A stretch of DNA of 64,000 bases, taken from the NCBI GenBank assembly GCA_021784595.1, contig JAJYHT010000009.1:62001-126000 (forward strand). Reading direction: 5' to 3'. A program made the translations under genes and the position numbers. This DNA is from Bacillota bacterium. Its GTDB lineage: Bacteria; Bacillota; Sulfobacillia; Sulfobacillales; Sulfobacillaceae. The stretch's first letter is position 1. Every line of letters begins with the position of its first letter. The notes beneath the pieces were generated by a model. It saw nothing but the letters and a program-made list of their open reading frames with translations, did no database searches and had not been told where the DNA came from. Shown here one piece after another: positions 53,932 to 62,484 of this stretch.

Positions 53932-54312
53932 AGGGTATCCCTCGAGTTCATGGTTGGCAGCAGAGATGTAAAGACCACTTTAAGTTCTTTTCTATTCTAC
54001 TTGAATGCGGCGTAAAACTCCGCCGTTCAGGGCGGAGACATATCTTTTCTTAGGCTACACATGTTCGCTCTTTGACAACGGGATACGTTCGTGTGGTTGG
54101 CTCCCGCACTCGGCGAACAACCAACTCAAGTACCCGGAGACCTGCGCGACCGGATAGGGGGCTGTTGGCGAACCCCTTGCGAGTAAAGCTGACGTCAAAG
54201 TCGGTTTCTCGTAAGAATCCCCTTCCTTCAGGGAGGGAAGCGTCAACAGCATCGAACAATGAAATGCAGGTTTGCTCCCGTATGCGCTCAGTTTGGCTAC
54301 AAAAGCGTAGAG
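53932..54312. other. Intergenic stretch containing an insertion-element remnant
   Basis: About 380 nt between the two MFS genes contain no intact gene. Overlapping short frames on both strands are artefacts of the GC-rich remnant at 54018-54240. The rest is non-descript. Confidence 0.5.
54018..54240 (+). mobile_element. IS200/IS605-type element remnant with two hairpins
   Basis: CTCCGCC-GTTCAG-GGCGGAG (54018-54037) and a second stem TCCCCTTCC/GGGAGGGA (54217-54238) both have TTCA-type loops, as seen at the ends of IS605-family elements and their tnpB guide RNAs. Between them the plus frame EPLASKADVKVGFS followed by a stop resembles the C-terminal tail of TnpB. No catalytic part remains. It is a short relic or miniature element; the assignment rests on the hairpin style and tail. 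Confidence 0.5.
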
Positions 54313-55596
54313 CTAATGCTGTGAACTGGGCGAGACATCATCGGAGAGGGCAGGAGTCAGGAGATCAGGTGTGGACAGCGGCAAAAGTCCTTTGGTTTCC
54401 GGCAGCGTGACTTGACTCAGCACGGCCCCTAGGATGGCCATCGCACCGAAAAAGAGAATGCCTGCAGGGGCGCCATAGGTCGAAGACAAGAGACTATAAC
54501 CAATTACGCCCAAGAGACCGCCAAAGCGTCCACTGGCCTCAGCGATGGCTTGGCTGCTGGCGCGAACTTCCGTAGAGGCCTGTTCCGCTGCCGTAATCAC
54601 TGTGGTTTTGTCGGGACCCCAAGCCCCGGTGGCGTATGCTAAGGCGAGTAAGGCCCAGGCAATCATGGGTTCTCGCGCTAGGGAGAACGGATTTGCTAAA
54701 GGCAGCAGCAAGACAAAACTCAAGATCACCAAAGACAGGCCGCGTCCCCAAAACCCCAGGATTTGCAAGGGCCGCCGACCCCAGCGCTCTATGGTCACCA
54801 CTGTCAACAAGGCGGCGGGAATGGTGACCGCCTTGACCAGGACACTATGCCAGGCGGCGATAGCAACAGTGGAATTGAACATAGTGACCAACATCAACGG
54901 CAAAAAGAGCGACAAGCCTTGATCACTCACTTGGTAGCTGAACCAAATCACAGAGCTCCACATCACCGGTTTCCAAAGCCGCTGACGGCGGAAAGTGTCT
55001 AAAGTTTGTGCTAAAGAACGCGTGCGATGCTTTTGCCACAGCAGGGACTCCGGCAACGAGCGCCTGAACCATAGCAAAGGGACCACTAAAAGCGCCCCTA
55101 AGCCTAAAGGAATGCGCCAGCCATTGGGAGACGAAAGCGTGAGGGCGCCCATCGCATAGGCAACCAACATGCCAAAGTTGGCTGCCCATAAGGCCCAAGC
55201 CATTACCTTGCCACGGCCTGGAACGGGCAGATATTCCACTAAATAGGGGAACACCACAGCATAATCGGCCCCAATGCCAATGCCGACGATTAAACGGCTG
55301 ATAATCAAAAACGACAAGTCGGGCGCCATAGCGCTGACCGTAGCGGCCAATCCATAGGCGGCGAAATCCAGAAGCAACACCACTCGCCTGCCCCAGCGGT
55401 CGGCAAGGATCCCAGCCGCCAGGCTGCCTGCGATCATTCCCACAAAAGTCGACGCGGTCAGCAAAGTAAGAGCGAGGGGAGACGGATGCCAGATTTTTAA
55501 AATGCGGGGCAATACCACCGCGATCGCCGCTATATCGTAGGTCCCAATAAAAATTCCAAAGCTTACTGCAAAGATAACCCAGCGACGACTATTCAC
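54313..55596 (-). CDS. MFS transporter under a Fur-box promoter
   Basis: The 427-residue protein has twelve predicted helices and MFS motifs: ADRWGRR between helices 2 and 3, ISRLIVGIGIGADYAVVFPYLVEYLP, and ERWGRR in the second half. It resembles sugar/aromatic-acid porters. The GTG start has GGGAGG about 10 nt upstream. A complete sigma-A promoter overlapped by a near-consensus Fur box sits 40-70 nt before the start, so expression is probably repressed by iron. The substrate may thus be an iron chelate, siderophore or a compound linked to iron supply. Confidence 0.83.
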   Translation of the reverse strand: MNSRRWVIFAVSFGIFIGTYDIAAIAVVLPRILKIWHPSPLALTLLTASTFVGMIAGSLAAGILADRWGRRVVLLLDFAAYGLAATVSAMAPDLSFLIISRLIVGIGIGADYAVVFPYLVEYLPVPGRGKVMAWALWAANFGMLVAYAMGALTLSSPNGWRIPLGLGALLVVPLLWFRRSLPESLLWQKHRTRSLAQTLDTFRRQRLWKPVMWSSVIWFSYQVSDQGLSLFLPLMLVTMFNSTVAIAAWHSVLVKAVTIPAALLTVVTIERWGRRPLQILGFWGRGLSLVILSFVLLLPLANPFSLAREPMIAWALLALAYATGAWGPDKTTVITAAEQASTEVRASSQAIAEASGRFGGLLGVIGYSLLSSTYGAPAGILFFGAMAILGAVLSQVTLPETKGLLPLSTPDLLTPALSDDVSPSSQH

Positions 55597-55632
55597 CCGA
55601 CCAGACCTCCCGGATACCCATGCCTTCTCTGC

Positions 55633-55663
55633 ATTATATTGATAATAACTATCATTATCAATA
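55633..55663 (-). promoter_or_regulatory. Sigma-A promoter overlapped by Fur-type box
   Basis: On the minus strand, TTGATA and TATAAT are separated by exactly 17 nt (55661-55656 and 55638-55633). The palindrome TATTGATAAT-N7-ATTATCAATA (55637-55663) covers -35 and spacer. The core matches the 19-bp Fur consensus GATAATGATAATCATTATC at about 16 of 19 positions. It points to the MFS gene at 55596. Confidence 0.8.
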
Positions 55664-55841
55664 GCGGAAAGAGATTTAGCTTAATGTGCTCCCATGACAT
55701 GGAACCTATACAAATAGAGGGACATCAAGCAAACTATGAGAATTTTTCAGCCCACACAACCCCGAGGTTGGCGGTTCACGCTCCAGGGATTGGGCATAGG
55801 CTCCTGATTGTCGTATCCTATGCCCAATGAGCGTAGCCGGC
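55664..55841. other. Region between Fur box and terminal aminotransferase gene
   Basis: About 180 nt without a gene. A plus-strand frame starts inside the Fur box and has no ribosome-binding site. The main feature is the 12-bp hairpin at 55789-55828. Confidence 0.4.
55789..55828 (-). repeat. Perfect 12-bp hairpin after the catabolic operon
   Basis: ATTGGGCATAGG and CCTATGCCCAAT pair perfectly around a 16-nt loop, 14 nt after the stop codon of the last gene of the catabolic operon. No T-tract follows on the minus strand. Confidence 0.75.
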
Positions 55842-57149
55842 TTAAAGAGCCAATAGGGCAAAGCTGGCCTCTAGACGGGATTGCAAATCATCTAGTTCCG
55901 CCTCGGAGATAATGAAGGGGGGAGCGATCAAAAGATGATCTCCCACAGGCGAGGTGCTCCCGCCACTGCCAGGATAGATGATTAGCCCTTGATCAAACGC
56001 GATATTGCCCAACCGGGTTGCGATGCTGCCGGGGGCCAGCATCGGATCAGATTTCAAGACAATACCTTGCATCAATCCTCGGCCACGTACTGCTCGGATG
56101 ATGGGAAACTTTTGCTGTAGAGTTTTCATATGGCGGTGCAAACGAACTCCCTGCTGTCGAACATTTTCCAGTAGATGTTCCTCTTCGATAATTTCCAGTA
56201 CGCGCTGACCGACGGCAGCGCCAAGAGGATTGCCACCGTAGGTAAAGCCGTGCTGAAAGTTGCCACTGCCGGACCGAAAGGTTTCCCACACGGACTGGGT
56301 GGCGGACACCGCACCTAGCGGCGCATAGCCACTTGCTAAACCTTTGGCCATAGTTACCAGGTCGGGTGCCAACGATTCCTGTTGAAACGCAAACCAGTCG
56401 CCCGAGCGACCTACACCCGTCATGACTTCATCAACCACAAAGAGAATGCCATATTGTCTGCATAGCGTTTGCAAACCCGGTAAATATCCGGTATGGGGAA
56501 CAAACGCTGACAGCGCAGATCCTCCCACGACCTCCATAAAAAGCGCTGCAATGGTGTGGGGTCCTTCCTGCTGAATGACGGCCTCCACTTCTTGAAGGCA
56601 TGCACAGAGACCGGTTTTGAGTGCGGATAAACACTGCGCGTTTTCAGCGCGAGGGACTCCGATATGCGCAAAACCTTTGGGCAAAAGCGCATCATAGGGT
56701 CGTCGACGCGCAATATGTCCACTGACCGCTAGGGCGCCTAAGGTATTGCCATGATAGCTCGCCCAGCGCGACAAAATCTTTGTTCTTTCAGGGTGGCCCT
56801 GTTCCAGGTGATATTGGCGAGCCATTTTGATGGCGGTTTCGGTGGCTTCCGATCCTCCCGAAACAAAATAAGTGTAATAATCGCCAGAACCTAGGCGTTC
56901 CGCCAAGTTTTGGGCTAGCTGTTCTTGGGCCATCGAGGTAAAGCGGGTGGTATGGGCAAATGCGACGCGACGGGCTTGGTCTGCCATGACGGCCGCGATA
57001 TCGTCGCGCCCGTGTCCCACATTGACCACCAGCGCCCCGGAACTGCCGTCCAAATATTCTTTACCGGCAGTATCCCAGAGGAATACACCTTGAGCATGGC
57101 TGATGGTGGGATAGGAGCGGATAGGAGATCGATAAAAAACCTGTGACAT
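55842..57149 (-). CDS. Class III aminotransferase (omega-amino-acid type)
   Basis: The 435-residue PLP enzyme has class III motifs: GKEYLDGSSGALVVNVGHGRDDIA, FVSGGSEATETAIKMARQYH, SYHGNTLGALAVSGH, LFVVDEVMTGVGRSGDWFAF and the Schiff-base Lys in LVTMAKGLASGYAPLG. It probably moves an omega-amino group to pyruvate or 2-oxoglutarate. It starts at the last base of the CoA-transferase beta gene and ends the cluster. The substrate is not clear; polyamines, beta-alanine or GABA-like amines fit the cluster. Confidence 0.88.
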   Translation of the reverse strand: MSQVFYRSPIRSYPTISHAQGVFLWDTAGKEYLDGSSGALVVNVGHGRDDIAAVMADQARRVAFAHTTRFTSMAQEQLAQNLAERLGSGDYYTYFVSGGSEATETAIKMARQYHLEQGHPERTKILSRWASYHGNTLGALAVSGHIARRRPYDALLPKGFAHIGVPRAENAQCLSALKTGLCACLQEVEAVIQQEGPHTIAALFMEVVGGSALSAFVPHTGYLPGLQTLCRQYGILFVVDEVMTGVGRSGDWFAFQQESLAPDLVTMAKGLASGYAPLGAVSATQSVWETFRSGSGNFQHGFTYGGNPLGAAVGQRVLEIIEEEHLLENVRQQGVRLHRHMKTLQQKFPIIRAVRGRGLMQGIVLKSDPMLAPGSIATRLGNIAFDQGLIIYPGSGGSTSPVGDHLLIAPPFIISEAELDDLQSRLEASFALLAL

Positions 57150-57886
57150 TAAAGAGCACCTCCGGGCAGTGTGTCATAAAGTGACTGTAACACTCGGATT
57201 TCTTCGGGCGAAGGGTCGGGAACCACCGACAGCGGGGATTGAAAAGGGATGTGCCATCCGCTCATGTCCAAAATCTCTTCGTAGGTATGACTTGGCATGA
57301 GCGAAAGACAGATCATTTCACCCTCAGAGTCAAAGCCAAACAGCCCAAGATCGGTAACTACGCGCCAGGGACCGCCACCATCGGTCCGACAACCGCCCGG
57401 GGGGTGCCCCGGAGAGGTAACAAAATCGATTTTAGCGGCAAAGCGTTCGCGGCTATGGGGCAAAATTGTAATGGTGCGGCGCGCATGGTGAGCTATGTCG
57501 GCCGCTCCTCCCGAACCGGCTAGTCGAATGGTAGGATGTTCATAGGAGCCGATTGTCGTGGAATTGAGATTTCCCCGGCTGTCGATTTGCGCCGCTCCAA
57601 GAAACCCGATGTCGATCCATCCCGTTTGCAGATATTGACTGAAGAGTTCGCCCATCGGTAAAACTGCCAGCGATTCCTCCACCAAAGTCCCATCTCCAAT
57701 TGAGAGCGGGAGTTTTTTGGGCCTGGCGTCTATTATCCCCGATTCATAAATCATGACGAGATTGGGTGCATGAAGCCGTTTGGCTAAATTAGCGGCTACA
57801 TTGGGCGTACCCACGCCGACCAGCACCCGTTGTTGGTCTTCTAGAAGGCGTGCACTAATGATTGCCATAACATCCCGGTTATTCAT
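57149..57886 (-). CDS. CoA-transferase subunit B (GctB/PcaJ-like)
   Basis: The 245-residue protein matches family I CoA-transferase beta subunits: VLVGVGTPNVAANLAKRLHAPNL, MIYESGIIDARP, DIGFLGAAQIDSRGNLNSTTIGSY, LAGSGGAADIAHHARRTI, DFVTSPGHPPGG near the middle and VTDLGLFGFD. The usual catalytic Glu is expected in YESG. The ATG overlaps the stop codon of the alpha gene (ATGA) and has GGAGGGATGTT upstream. A longer in-frame start lies inside the alpha gene and is rejected. It probably acts on glutaconate, oxoadipate or acyl intermediates. Confidence 0.85.
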   Translation of the reverse strand: MNNRDVMAIISARLLEDQQRVLVGVGTPNVAANLAKRLHAPNLVMIYESGIIDARPKKLPLSIGDGTLVEESLAVLPMGELFSQYLQTGWIDIGFLGAAQIDSRGNLNSTTIGSYEHPTIRLAGSGGAADIAHHARRTITILPHSRERFAAKIDFVTSPGHPPGGCRTDGGGPWRVVTDLGLFGFDSEGEMICLSLMPSHTYEEILDMSGWHIPFQSPLSVVPDPSPEEIRVLQSLYDTLPGGAL

Positions 57887-58779
57887 AACATCCCTCCAAC
57901 CACGAGGTGGTTGAGATAGTCTTGGCCCCACTTGGACAGGTACTGTTCATGATTGGCTGTCCCGTAAATCCATTCCTCAAGCCACGCCTGACAACGCTCG
58001 GCATCTTTGGCAATCGCCGTCCACTGCTGGTAAAAACGTGTATCGCGCTCATAGAGGCCGCTGGCATAGGATGGATGAGCCCCCATTGGCACGTGGGCTA
58101 CGGCCGACACCCGAAAACCAGGAAGCAGCAACTCTCCCCGCCTTGTCCTCAAAACATCAGCCGGATAAAAAGATTCCGTGGTGGCTACTACGGTTTTGGC
58201 GGCTAACGCGGCTTCTTTCATTTCCCCTACCAGACCAGATACATAGAGATTGCCATCACTATCGGCGGCTTGCACGTGCACCCAGGTCACGTCCGGATTG
58301 AGGGCGGGCACCGTGGGAACCGCCGCCCCAGTGTAAGGGCAGGTGACGGTGGCAGCCGGGCGTCTTAGCACGAGGTCCGTGATGGGAGATTTCAAGGGCC
58401 AAAATGGCAGTCCGGCTGCACCAGCCTCCAGTCTAGCCACCATTTCAAAGTGCGTGTACTCCTCAAGGGAAATGTCACCCTGTTCGACGGCGCGTCGAAA
58501 CGCCGGTAAAAGGCCTACACCGGGATTGCCCGCATAGCTGAAGACCAAGCGATCGGCAACGCCGGCTGCGATCATCTGATCATAAATCAAGTCGGGTGTG
58601 GCACGGCATAAAGTGAGGTGGGACTTTTTTTGACGAATGATTTCGTGAGCGGCGGCAAAAGGTATCAGATGACTAAAACCAGCCATATATAAGGTCATCC
58701 CGTCCTCGATATATTCTCTGACCAGTGCATCCAGCGTTAGTTGTCGCGTAGTGATTCCTCCTCTCCTTGCAATGGCCAT
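57883..58779 (-). CDS. CoA-transferase subunit A (GctA/PcaI-like)
   Basis: The 298-residue protein matches family I alpha subunits: MTLYMAGFSHLIPFAAAHEIIRQK, LTLCRATPDLIYDQMIAAGVADRLVFSYAGNPGVGLLPAFRRAVE and VTWVHVQAADSDGNLYVSG. It forms the heteromer with the beta subunit whose start overlaps its stop. The start is unclear. Homology expects one near ITTRQLTLDALV, a region with an AGGAGAGGAGG ribosome-binding sequence (58754-58766) but no ATG, GTG or TTG in frame until MTLYM (58698). The ATG at 58779 overlaps the IclR gene and is used here provisionally. Confidence 0.8.
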   Translation of the reverse strand: MAIARRGGITTRQLTLDALVREYIEDGMTLYMAGFSHLIPFAAAHEIIRQKKSHLTLCRATPDLIYDQMIAAGVADRLVFSYAGNPGVGLLPAFRRAVEQGDISLEEYTHFEMVARLEAGAAGLPFWPLKSPITDLVLRRPAATVTCPYTGAAVPTVPALNPDVTWVHVQAADSDGNLYVSGLVGEMKEAALAAKTVVATTESFYPADVLRTRRGELLLPGFRVSAVAHVPMGAHPSYASGLYERDTRFYQQWTAIAKDAERCQAWLEEWIYGTANHEQYLSKWGQDYLNHLVVGGML

Positions 58780-59537
58780 CCAAGCGATTGCGAAATCGTT
58801 TTGGCCGCCTCGAGCAGTGCGCTCTGATGTGTGCTCAGAAGTTTTTGCGCGGGCATGGTTAAGCGGTGGGCCGATAAATTGATGGCAGCCACAACGTGGC
58901 CCGAATGGTCGCGAATAGGGGCTGCCATGGAACATAACCCTTCATCTAATTCGCGGTCTGCAATCGAAACCCCTAAACGCGCAATTTGGCGCAAATCCGC
59001 TTCTAGCATGTCAAAATCAGTGCGCGTGCGGCGAGTGAACTGCTGCCAAGGGGCAGGACCTAAACGACGTTGACGCTCTTGGGGAGTCATGCCGAACAAC
59101 AACACTTTGCCTAGTGAGGTGGCATGCAAAGGAAGTCGCGAACCGACATCGAGCGTGGTGGACAATATCCGGTGGGGAACGGCGACGCGTGCCACGTACA
59201 CCGCGTCTTTTCCGTCGGCCACCGCAATATTGCTGGCTTCGCCAGTCATTCGGGTCAGCTCCTCGAGTACGGGATGGGCCAAGTCGGGAATGTTCAGACC
59301 GTCCAGGTAATGTCGGCTTAGTTGCAACACTTTGGGGTTTAGACGAAACTTTCCGGTGTCCAACAGATCAACGTATCCGATGTCGCGCAACGTAAGCAAG
59401 AGGCGACGCGAGGTGGCTTTATTCAAGCCCACTGCGCGACCGGCTTCGGTGGCGGTCAAACTCGGCCGCTGGGCGGTGAATGCCTCTAAAATGGCGAAGG
59501 CTTTTTCAATTGACTGAACAAAGTAGCGCGGCGGCAT
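58737..59537 (-). CDS. IclR family regulator, PcaR/PobR type
   Basis: The 266-residue protein has the beta-ketoadipate type IclR beginning YFVQSIEKAFAILEAF, a winged helix (TEAGRAVGLNKATSRRLLLTLRDIGYVDL) and the effector domain with LHATSLGKVLLFGMTP and SIADRELDEGLCSMAAPIRDHSGHVVAAINLSAHRLT. It should regulate the cluster in response to a carboxylic acid. It starts 3 nt after the aldehyde dehydrogenase stop codon, so it is cotranscribed inside the operon rather than divergent. The alpha CoA-transferase gene overlaps its end. Confidence 0.88.
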   Translation of the reverse strand: MPPRYFVQSIEKAFAILEAFTAQRPSLTATEAGRAVGLNKATSRRLLLTLRDIGYVDLLDTGKFRLNPKVLQLSRHYLDGLNIPDLAHPVLEELTRMTGEASNIAVADGKDAVYVARVAVPHRILSTTLDVGSRLPLHATSLGKVLLFGMTPQERQRRLGPAPWQQFTRRTRTDFDMLEADLRQIARLGVSIADRELDEGLCSMAAPIRDHSGHVVAAINLSAHRLTMPAQKLLSTHQSALLEAAKTISQSLGWPLQGEEESLRDN

Positions 59538-59540
59538 CGC

Positions 59541-61100
59541 TTAGTATCGCACCTTCTCTGTGATGGTTTGAGCTTCTAAAAAAAATCCTAGGTAGTCGGG
59601 GCTGCCCACTTTGGGGCCAGTGCCCGATCCCTTATACCCGCCAAACGGATGCACTCCCGCCATGGCTCCTGTCGATGACCGATTTAAATATAAATTACCG
59701 ACATAAAAATCCTGGCGGGCGGATGCCAGCCGCTTGGGAGATCGGGTAAACACTGCGCCGGTTAAGGCATATTCGCAATCATTGGCTAGTTCTAACGCTT
59801 GAGAAAAGGTGTCTGCTGGCGTAAAGGTTAGCACGGGTCCGAAGATCTCCTCCCGAAAAAGGGGAGAACTGGTCAGGACGTCGGCCACAATCAAGGGCGA
59901 AACCACATAGCCAGCCTGATCCAGCCGACCGCCGGACAACACCACCCGTTCTTTCATTTGGGCGATTTCTTGGTAGTGAAGGACCTTAGACACGGCTTTT
60001 TGGTTGATCAAGGGACCATAAGGGGCATTGTCTTGGGGCAGACCTACCTGGTCCGGCAGTCGTTTGGCTTCTGTTGCCACGCGTTCTATCAATTCATCGT
60101 AAATCGGCCGCATGGCGATGACGCGCGAAGTAGCCGAACATTTTTGGCCTTGGTAACCAAAAGCCGATGATAATATTTCGCTGACAGCCCACGACAGGTC
60201 GGCATCATCCGCTACGACGGTGGCATTTTTCCCGCCCATTTCGGTCATCACGCGTTTGAAATGGGTTTGTCCTACAGACATGGCAGCCCCTATGTGATGA
60301 ATTTGGGTACCGACCGCACGCGAACCCACAAAAGCTACGAAGCGGATGCGTGGATGGGAGACCAGGGCTGGTCCGAGGGTAGCGCCGTCGCCCGTAATTA
60401 AGTTGACGACGCCCGGCGGCAGCCCCGCATCATCCAGAATGTCGACCAATTGGTGGGCAATCACGGAAGCATCTTCAGCGGGTTTGAAGACCACCGTGTT
60501 GCCGGCCGCAATGGCGGCTACAATCATTCCCACGGGTAGTGTGGTAGGAAAGTTGAAAGGCGATATCACGGCACCGACCCCGAGCGGTCGGTACCGATAT
60601 TGGTTGAATTCCGAGGCTAAAGGCTGAATGGCCTGGCCTTCACTCCACCGTAGCAGTTCACGCGCATTCCATTCAAAATGGTCGATGGCTTCTGCCACCT
60701 CGCCGTCTGCTTGCGACCAATTTTTGCCCACTTCCACTGCGATCCAAGCCAGCATGTGGCGGCGTCGTTGACGCAAGAGATGTCCTGCTCGCAACAGCAG
60801 TGCAGCGCGGTCCCAGGCCGGGACTTGAGACCAGTGCCGAAATGCGCTTTCTGCTGCCAAGACGGCTTTTTCCACATCATCCGGTTCGGCAGCCGACAAA
60901 TGTCCCACCACTTCTGCTGGCTGGGCGGGATTAATGGAATCGAACAGGGTCTTCCCAGCGCGGCGCTGGGACCCAATGCGAAGGTCGTAGGTCTGTCCTA
61001 GTTGGGTGCGAACTTGTGCTACGGCATGAACCATTTGGTCCATTTCGATAACGGAACTGAAATCAAGAAACGGCTCGTTTTGAAAGGGGAACAATCCCAT
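59541..61100 (-). CDS. rocA: L-glutamate gamma-semialdehyde (P5C) dehydrogenase-like aldehyde dehydrogenase
   Basis: The 519-residue ALDH has the RocA/PutA-type features: FPFQNEPFLDF at the start, VISPFNFPTTLPVGMIVAAIAAGNTVVFKPAE, AFVGSRAVGTQI, EMGGKNATVVADDADL and the catalytic Cys in FGYQGQKCSATSRVI. The end has GGYKGSGTGPKVGSPDYL. It oxidises glutamate semialdehyde or P5C to glutamate with NAD; succinic semialdehyde is possible in this context. AGGAGGAAATGCC precedes the ATG. It lies 38 nt after the aminotransferase gene. The symbol reflects family resemblance, not proven substrate. Confidence 0.85.
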   Translation of the reverse strand: MGLFPFQNEPFLDFSSVIEMDQMVHAVAQVRTQLGQTYDLRIGSQRRAGKTLFDSINPAQPAEVVGHLSAAEPDDVEKAVLAAESAFRHWSQVPAWDRAALLLRAGHLLRQRRRHMLAWIAVEVGKNWSQADGEVAEAIDHFEWNARELLRWSEGQAIQPLASEFNQYRYRPLGVGAVISPFNFPTTLPVGMIVAAIAAGNTVVFKPAEDASVIAHQLVDILDDAGLPPGVVNLITGDGATLGPALVSHPRIRFVAFVGSRAVGTQIHHIGAAMSVGQTHFKRVMTEMGGKNATVVADDADLSWAVSEILSSAFGYQGQKCSATSRVIAMRPIYDELIERVATEAKRLPDQVGLPQDNAPYGPLINQKAVSKVLHYQEIAQMKERVVLSGGRLDQAGYVVSPLIVADVLTSSPLFREEIFGPVLTFTPADTFSQALELANDCEYALTGAVFTRSPKRLASARQDFYVGNLYLNRSSTGAMAGVHPFGGYKGSGTGPKVGSPDYLGFFLEAQTITEKVRY

Positions 61101-61138
61101 GGCATTTCCTCCTCTGCTTAATCTGGGGTTTGAAGGCC

Positions 61139-62407
61139 TTAGCGGTTTGAGGACAACTCGGCAATGAGACGGGCAATAGTATGCAATGCATCGGTAAAGA
61201 GTGTGCGATCAATGTTTAGCGGGGGCATGAGGCGAATGACCTCATGACGCAACCCAGCCGCATGCAAGATGATGTGCTCCTCGAGCGCTTTCGCGATCAA
61301 TTGACGGACCAGTCCAGGGCCGTTTTCCCCGCTAAATTCCACGGCTACCATGAGTCCTTGGCCGCGCACATCGCATACCTGGGGCAACTCGGCCAGAGCG
61401 CCTAAAATATCCAATGCTACGTTTCCCAGTGCGCTGGCATGCGCCGTGAGATTTTCCTTTTCAATGGTGCGCAGGGTGGCTAAGCCCGTGGCGCAGGCCA
61501 AAGGATTGCCGCCAAAGGTGGTCCCGTGCGTACCCGCCGTCCAAGCCTGCATGAGATCCCGCCGCCCAGCCAACGCAGAAATGGGAAGACCTCCCCCTAA
61601 TGCTTTGCCCATGATGATTAAGTCTGGTCGGATGGCAGTGTGCTGATATGCAAACATGCGACCCGTTCGGCCAATGCCGGACTGCACCTCGTCCACCGCC
61701 AATATGATGCCGTTGCGAGCGGCGACATCAGCCAACCATTCTAAAAATCCCGGCGGTGGGATGATATAACCGCCTTCTCCTTGAATGGGCTCGACGACGA
61801 TGGCGGCTACCCGCTCAGGGCCAATTTCGTTGTCAAACACCGTTTGCAGTTGGCGTTGGGTTTCCTGAAGAGCCTGGTTTGGGGTCAGGCCCAGACGGGT
61901 AGGGGCAGGATAGTCCACATGGTAGACAGAGGGCAGGAGTGGTTCATAAGCAGAGCGGTAACGAGCAGCCGAAGCGGTCAAGCTGAGAGCTCCTAGCGTA
62001 CGCCCATGAAACGCTCCACGAAATGCGATGATGCCAGGACGCCCAGTCGCGAGGCGTGACAATTTGATGGCGGCTTCCACCGCTTCGGTGCCGGAATTGC
62101 CAAAAAACAGTTGATATTGGGGTCCTACCGTCGCTAAGATGGCTTCAGCAAAATCAATCACCACATCCTGGTAGCCGGTTCCTCCGTATAGATGAAGGTG
62201 GCGCTGGGCTTGTTCGGCTAATGCGGCCATTACCTCGGGATGTCGGTAGCCTAACGCATTGACCGCAATGCCAGTGGCTAAATCCAAATAGCGTTCGCCA
62301 CTTTCTGTCTCCAGGAAAGAGCCGCTGCCGGAACGGATGTGGAGCGTGGTTTCCATCGGCACGACGCCAGCCAAACTATTTGAGTATCGCGCAGCAATAT
62401 TGGACAT
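61139..62407 (-). CDS. gabT: 4-aminobutyrate-type aminotransferase (class III)
   Basis: The 422-residue PLP enzyme has GabT/ArgD-like sequence: YLDLATGIAVNALGYRHPEV, LFFGNSGTEAVEAAIKLSR, AFRGAFHGRTLGALSLTAS, VVEPIQGEGGYIIPPPGFLEWL, ILAVDEVQSGIGRTGRMFAYQ, Schiff-base Lys in LIIMGKALGGGLPISAL, and TFGGNPLACATGLATL. It transaminates GABA, ornithine or related omega-amino acids to semialdehydes, which suits the ALDH next door. The ATG has GAGGAGTG upstream. It follows the permease gene across a strong hairpin. Confidence 0.87.
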   Translation of the reverse strand: MSNIAARYSNSLAGVVPMETTLHIRSGSGSFLETESGERYLDLATGIAVNALGYRHPEVMAALAEQAQRHLHLYGGTGYQDVVIDFAEAILATVGPQYQLFFGNSGTEAVEAAIKLSRLATGRPGIIAFRGAFHGRTLGALSLTASAARYRSAYEPLLPSVYHVDYPAPTRLGLTPNQALQETQRQLQTVFDNEIGPERVAAIVVEPIQGEGGYIIPPPGFLEWLADVAARNGIILAVDEVQSGIGRTGRMFAYQHTAIRPDLIIMGKALGGGLPISALAGRRDLMQAWTAGTHGTTFGGNPLACATGLATLRTIEKENLTAHASALGNVALDILGALAELPQVCDVRGQGLMVAVEFSGENGPGLVRQLIAKALEEHIILHAAGLRHEVIRLMPPLNIDRTLFTDALHTIARLIAELSSNR

Positions 62408-62437
62408 TCGATAACACTCCTCACAGATGTCTTAGTT

Positions 62438-62476
62438 GGGAACACAATGCGTACTAGTGGTACGCATTGCGTTCCC
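62438..62476 (-). repeat. 17-bp near-perfect hairpin between permease and aminotransferase genes
   Basis: GGGAACACAATGCGTAC (62438-62454) and GTACGCATTGCGTTCCC (62460-62476) pair at 16 of 17 positions around a 5-nt loop. It begins 9 nt after the permease stop codon. A T-run lies before, not after, the hairpin on the minus strand, so standard termination toward gabT is unlikely. A cis element that protects the permease mRNA or lowers read-through is possible. Confidence 0.8.
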
Positions 62477-62484
62477 CAAAAAAA

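Noticed and set aside
54050-54410. Overlapping short frames on both strands in the IS remnant
   Set aside because: They overlap each other and the hairpins, as is usual for antisense frames over TnpB ends; no intact product is supported.
55639-55830. 63-codon plus-strand frame starting within the Fur box
   Set aside because: It begins inside a regulatory palindrome, has no ribosome-binding site and ends inside a hairpin.
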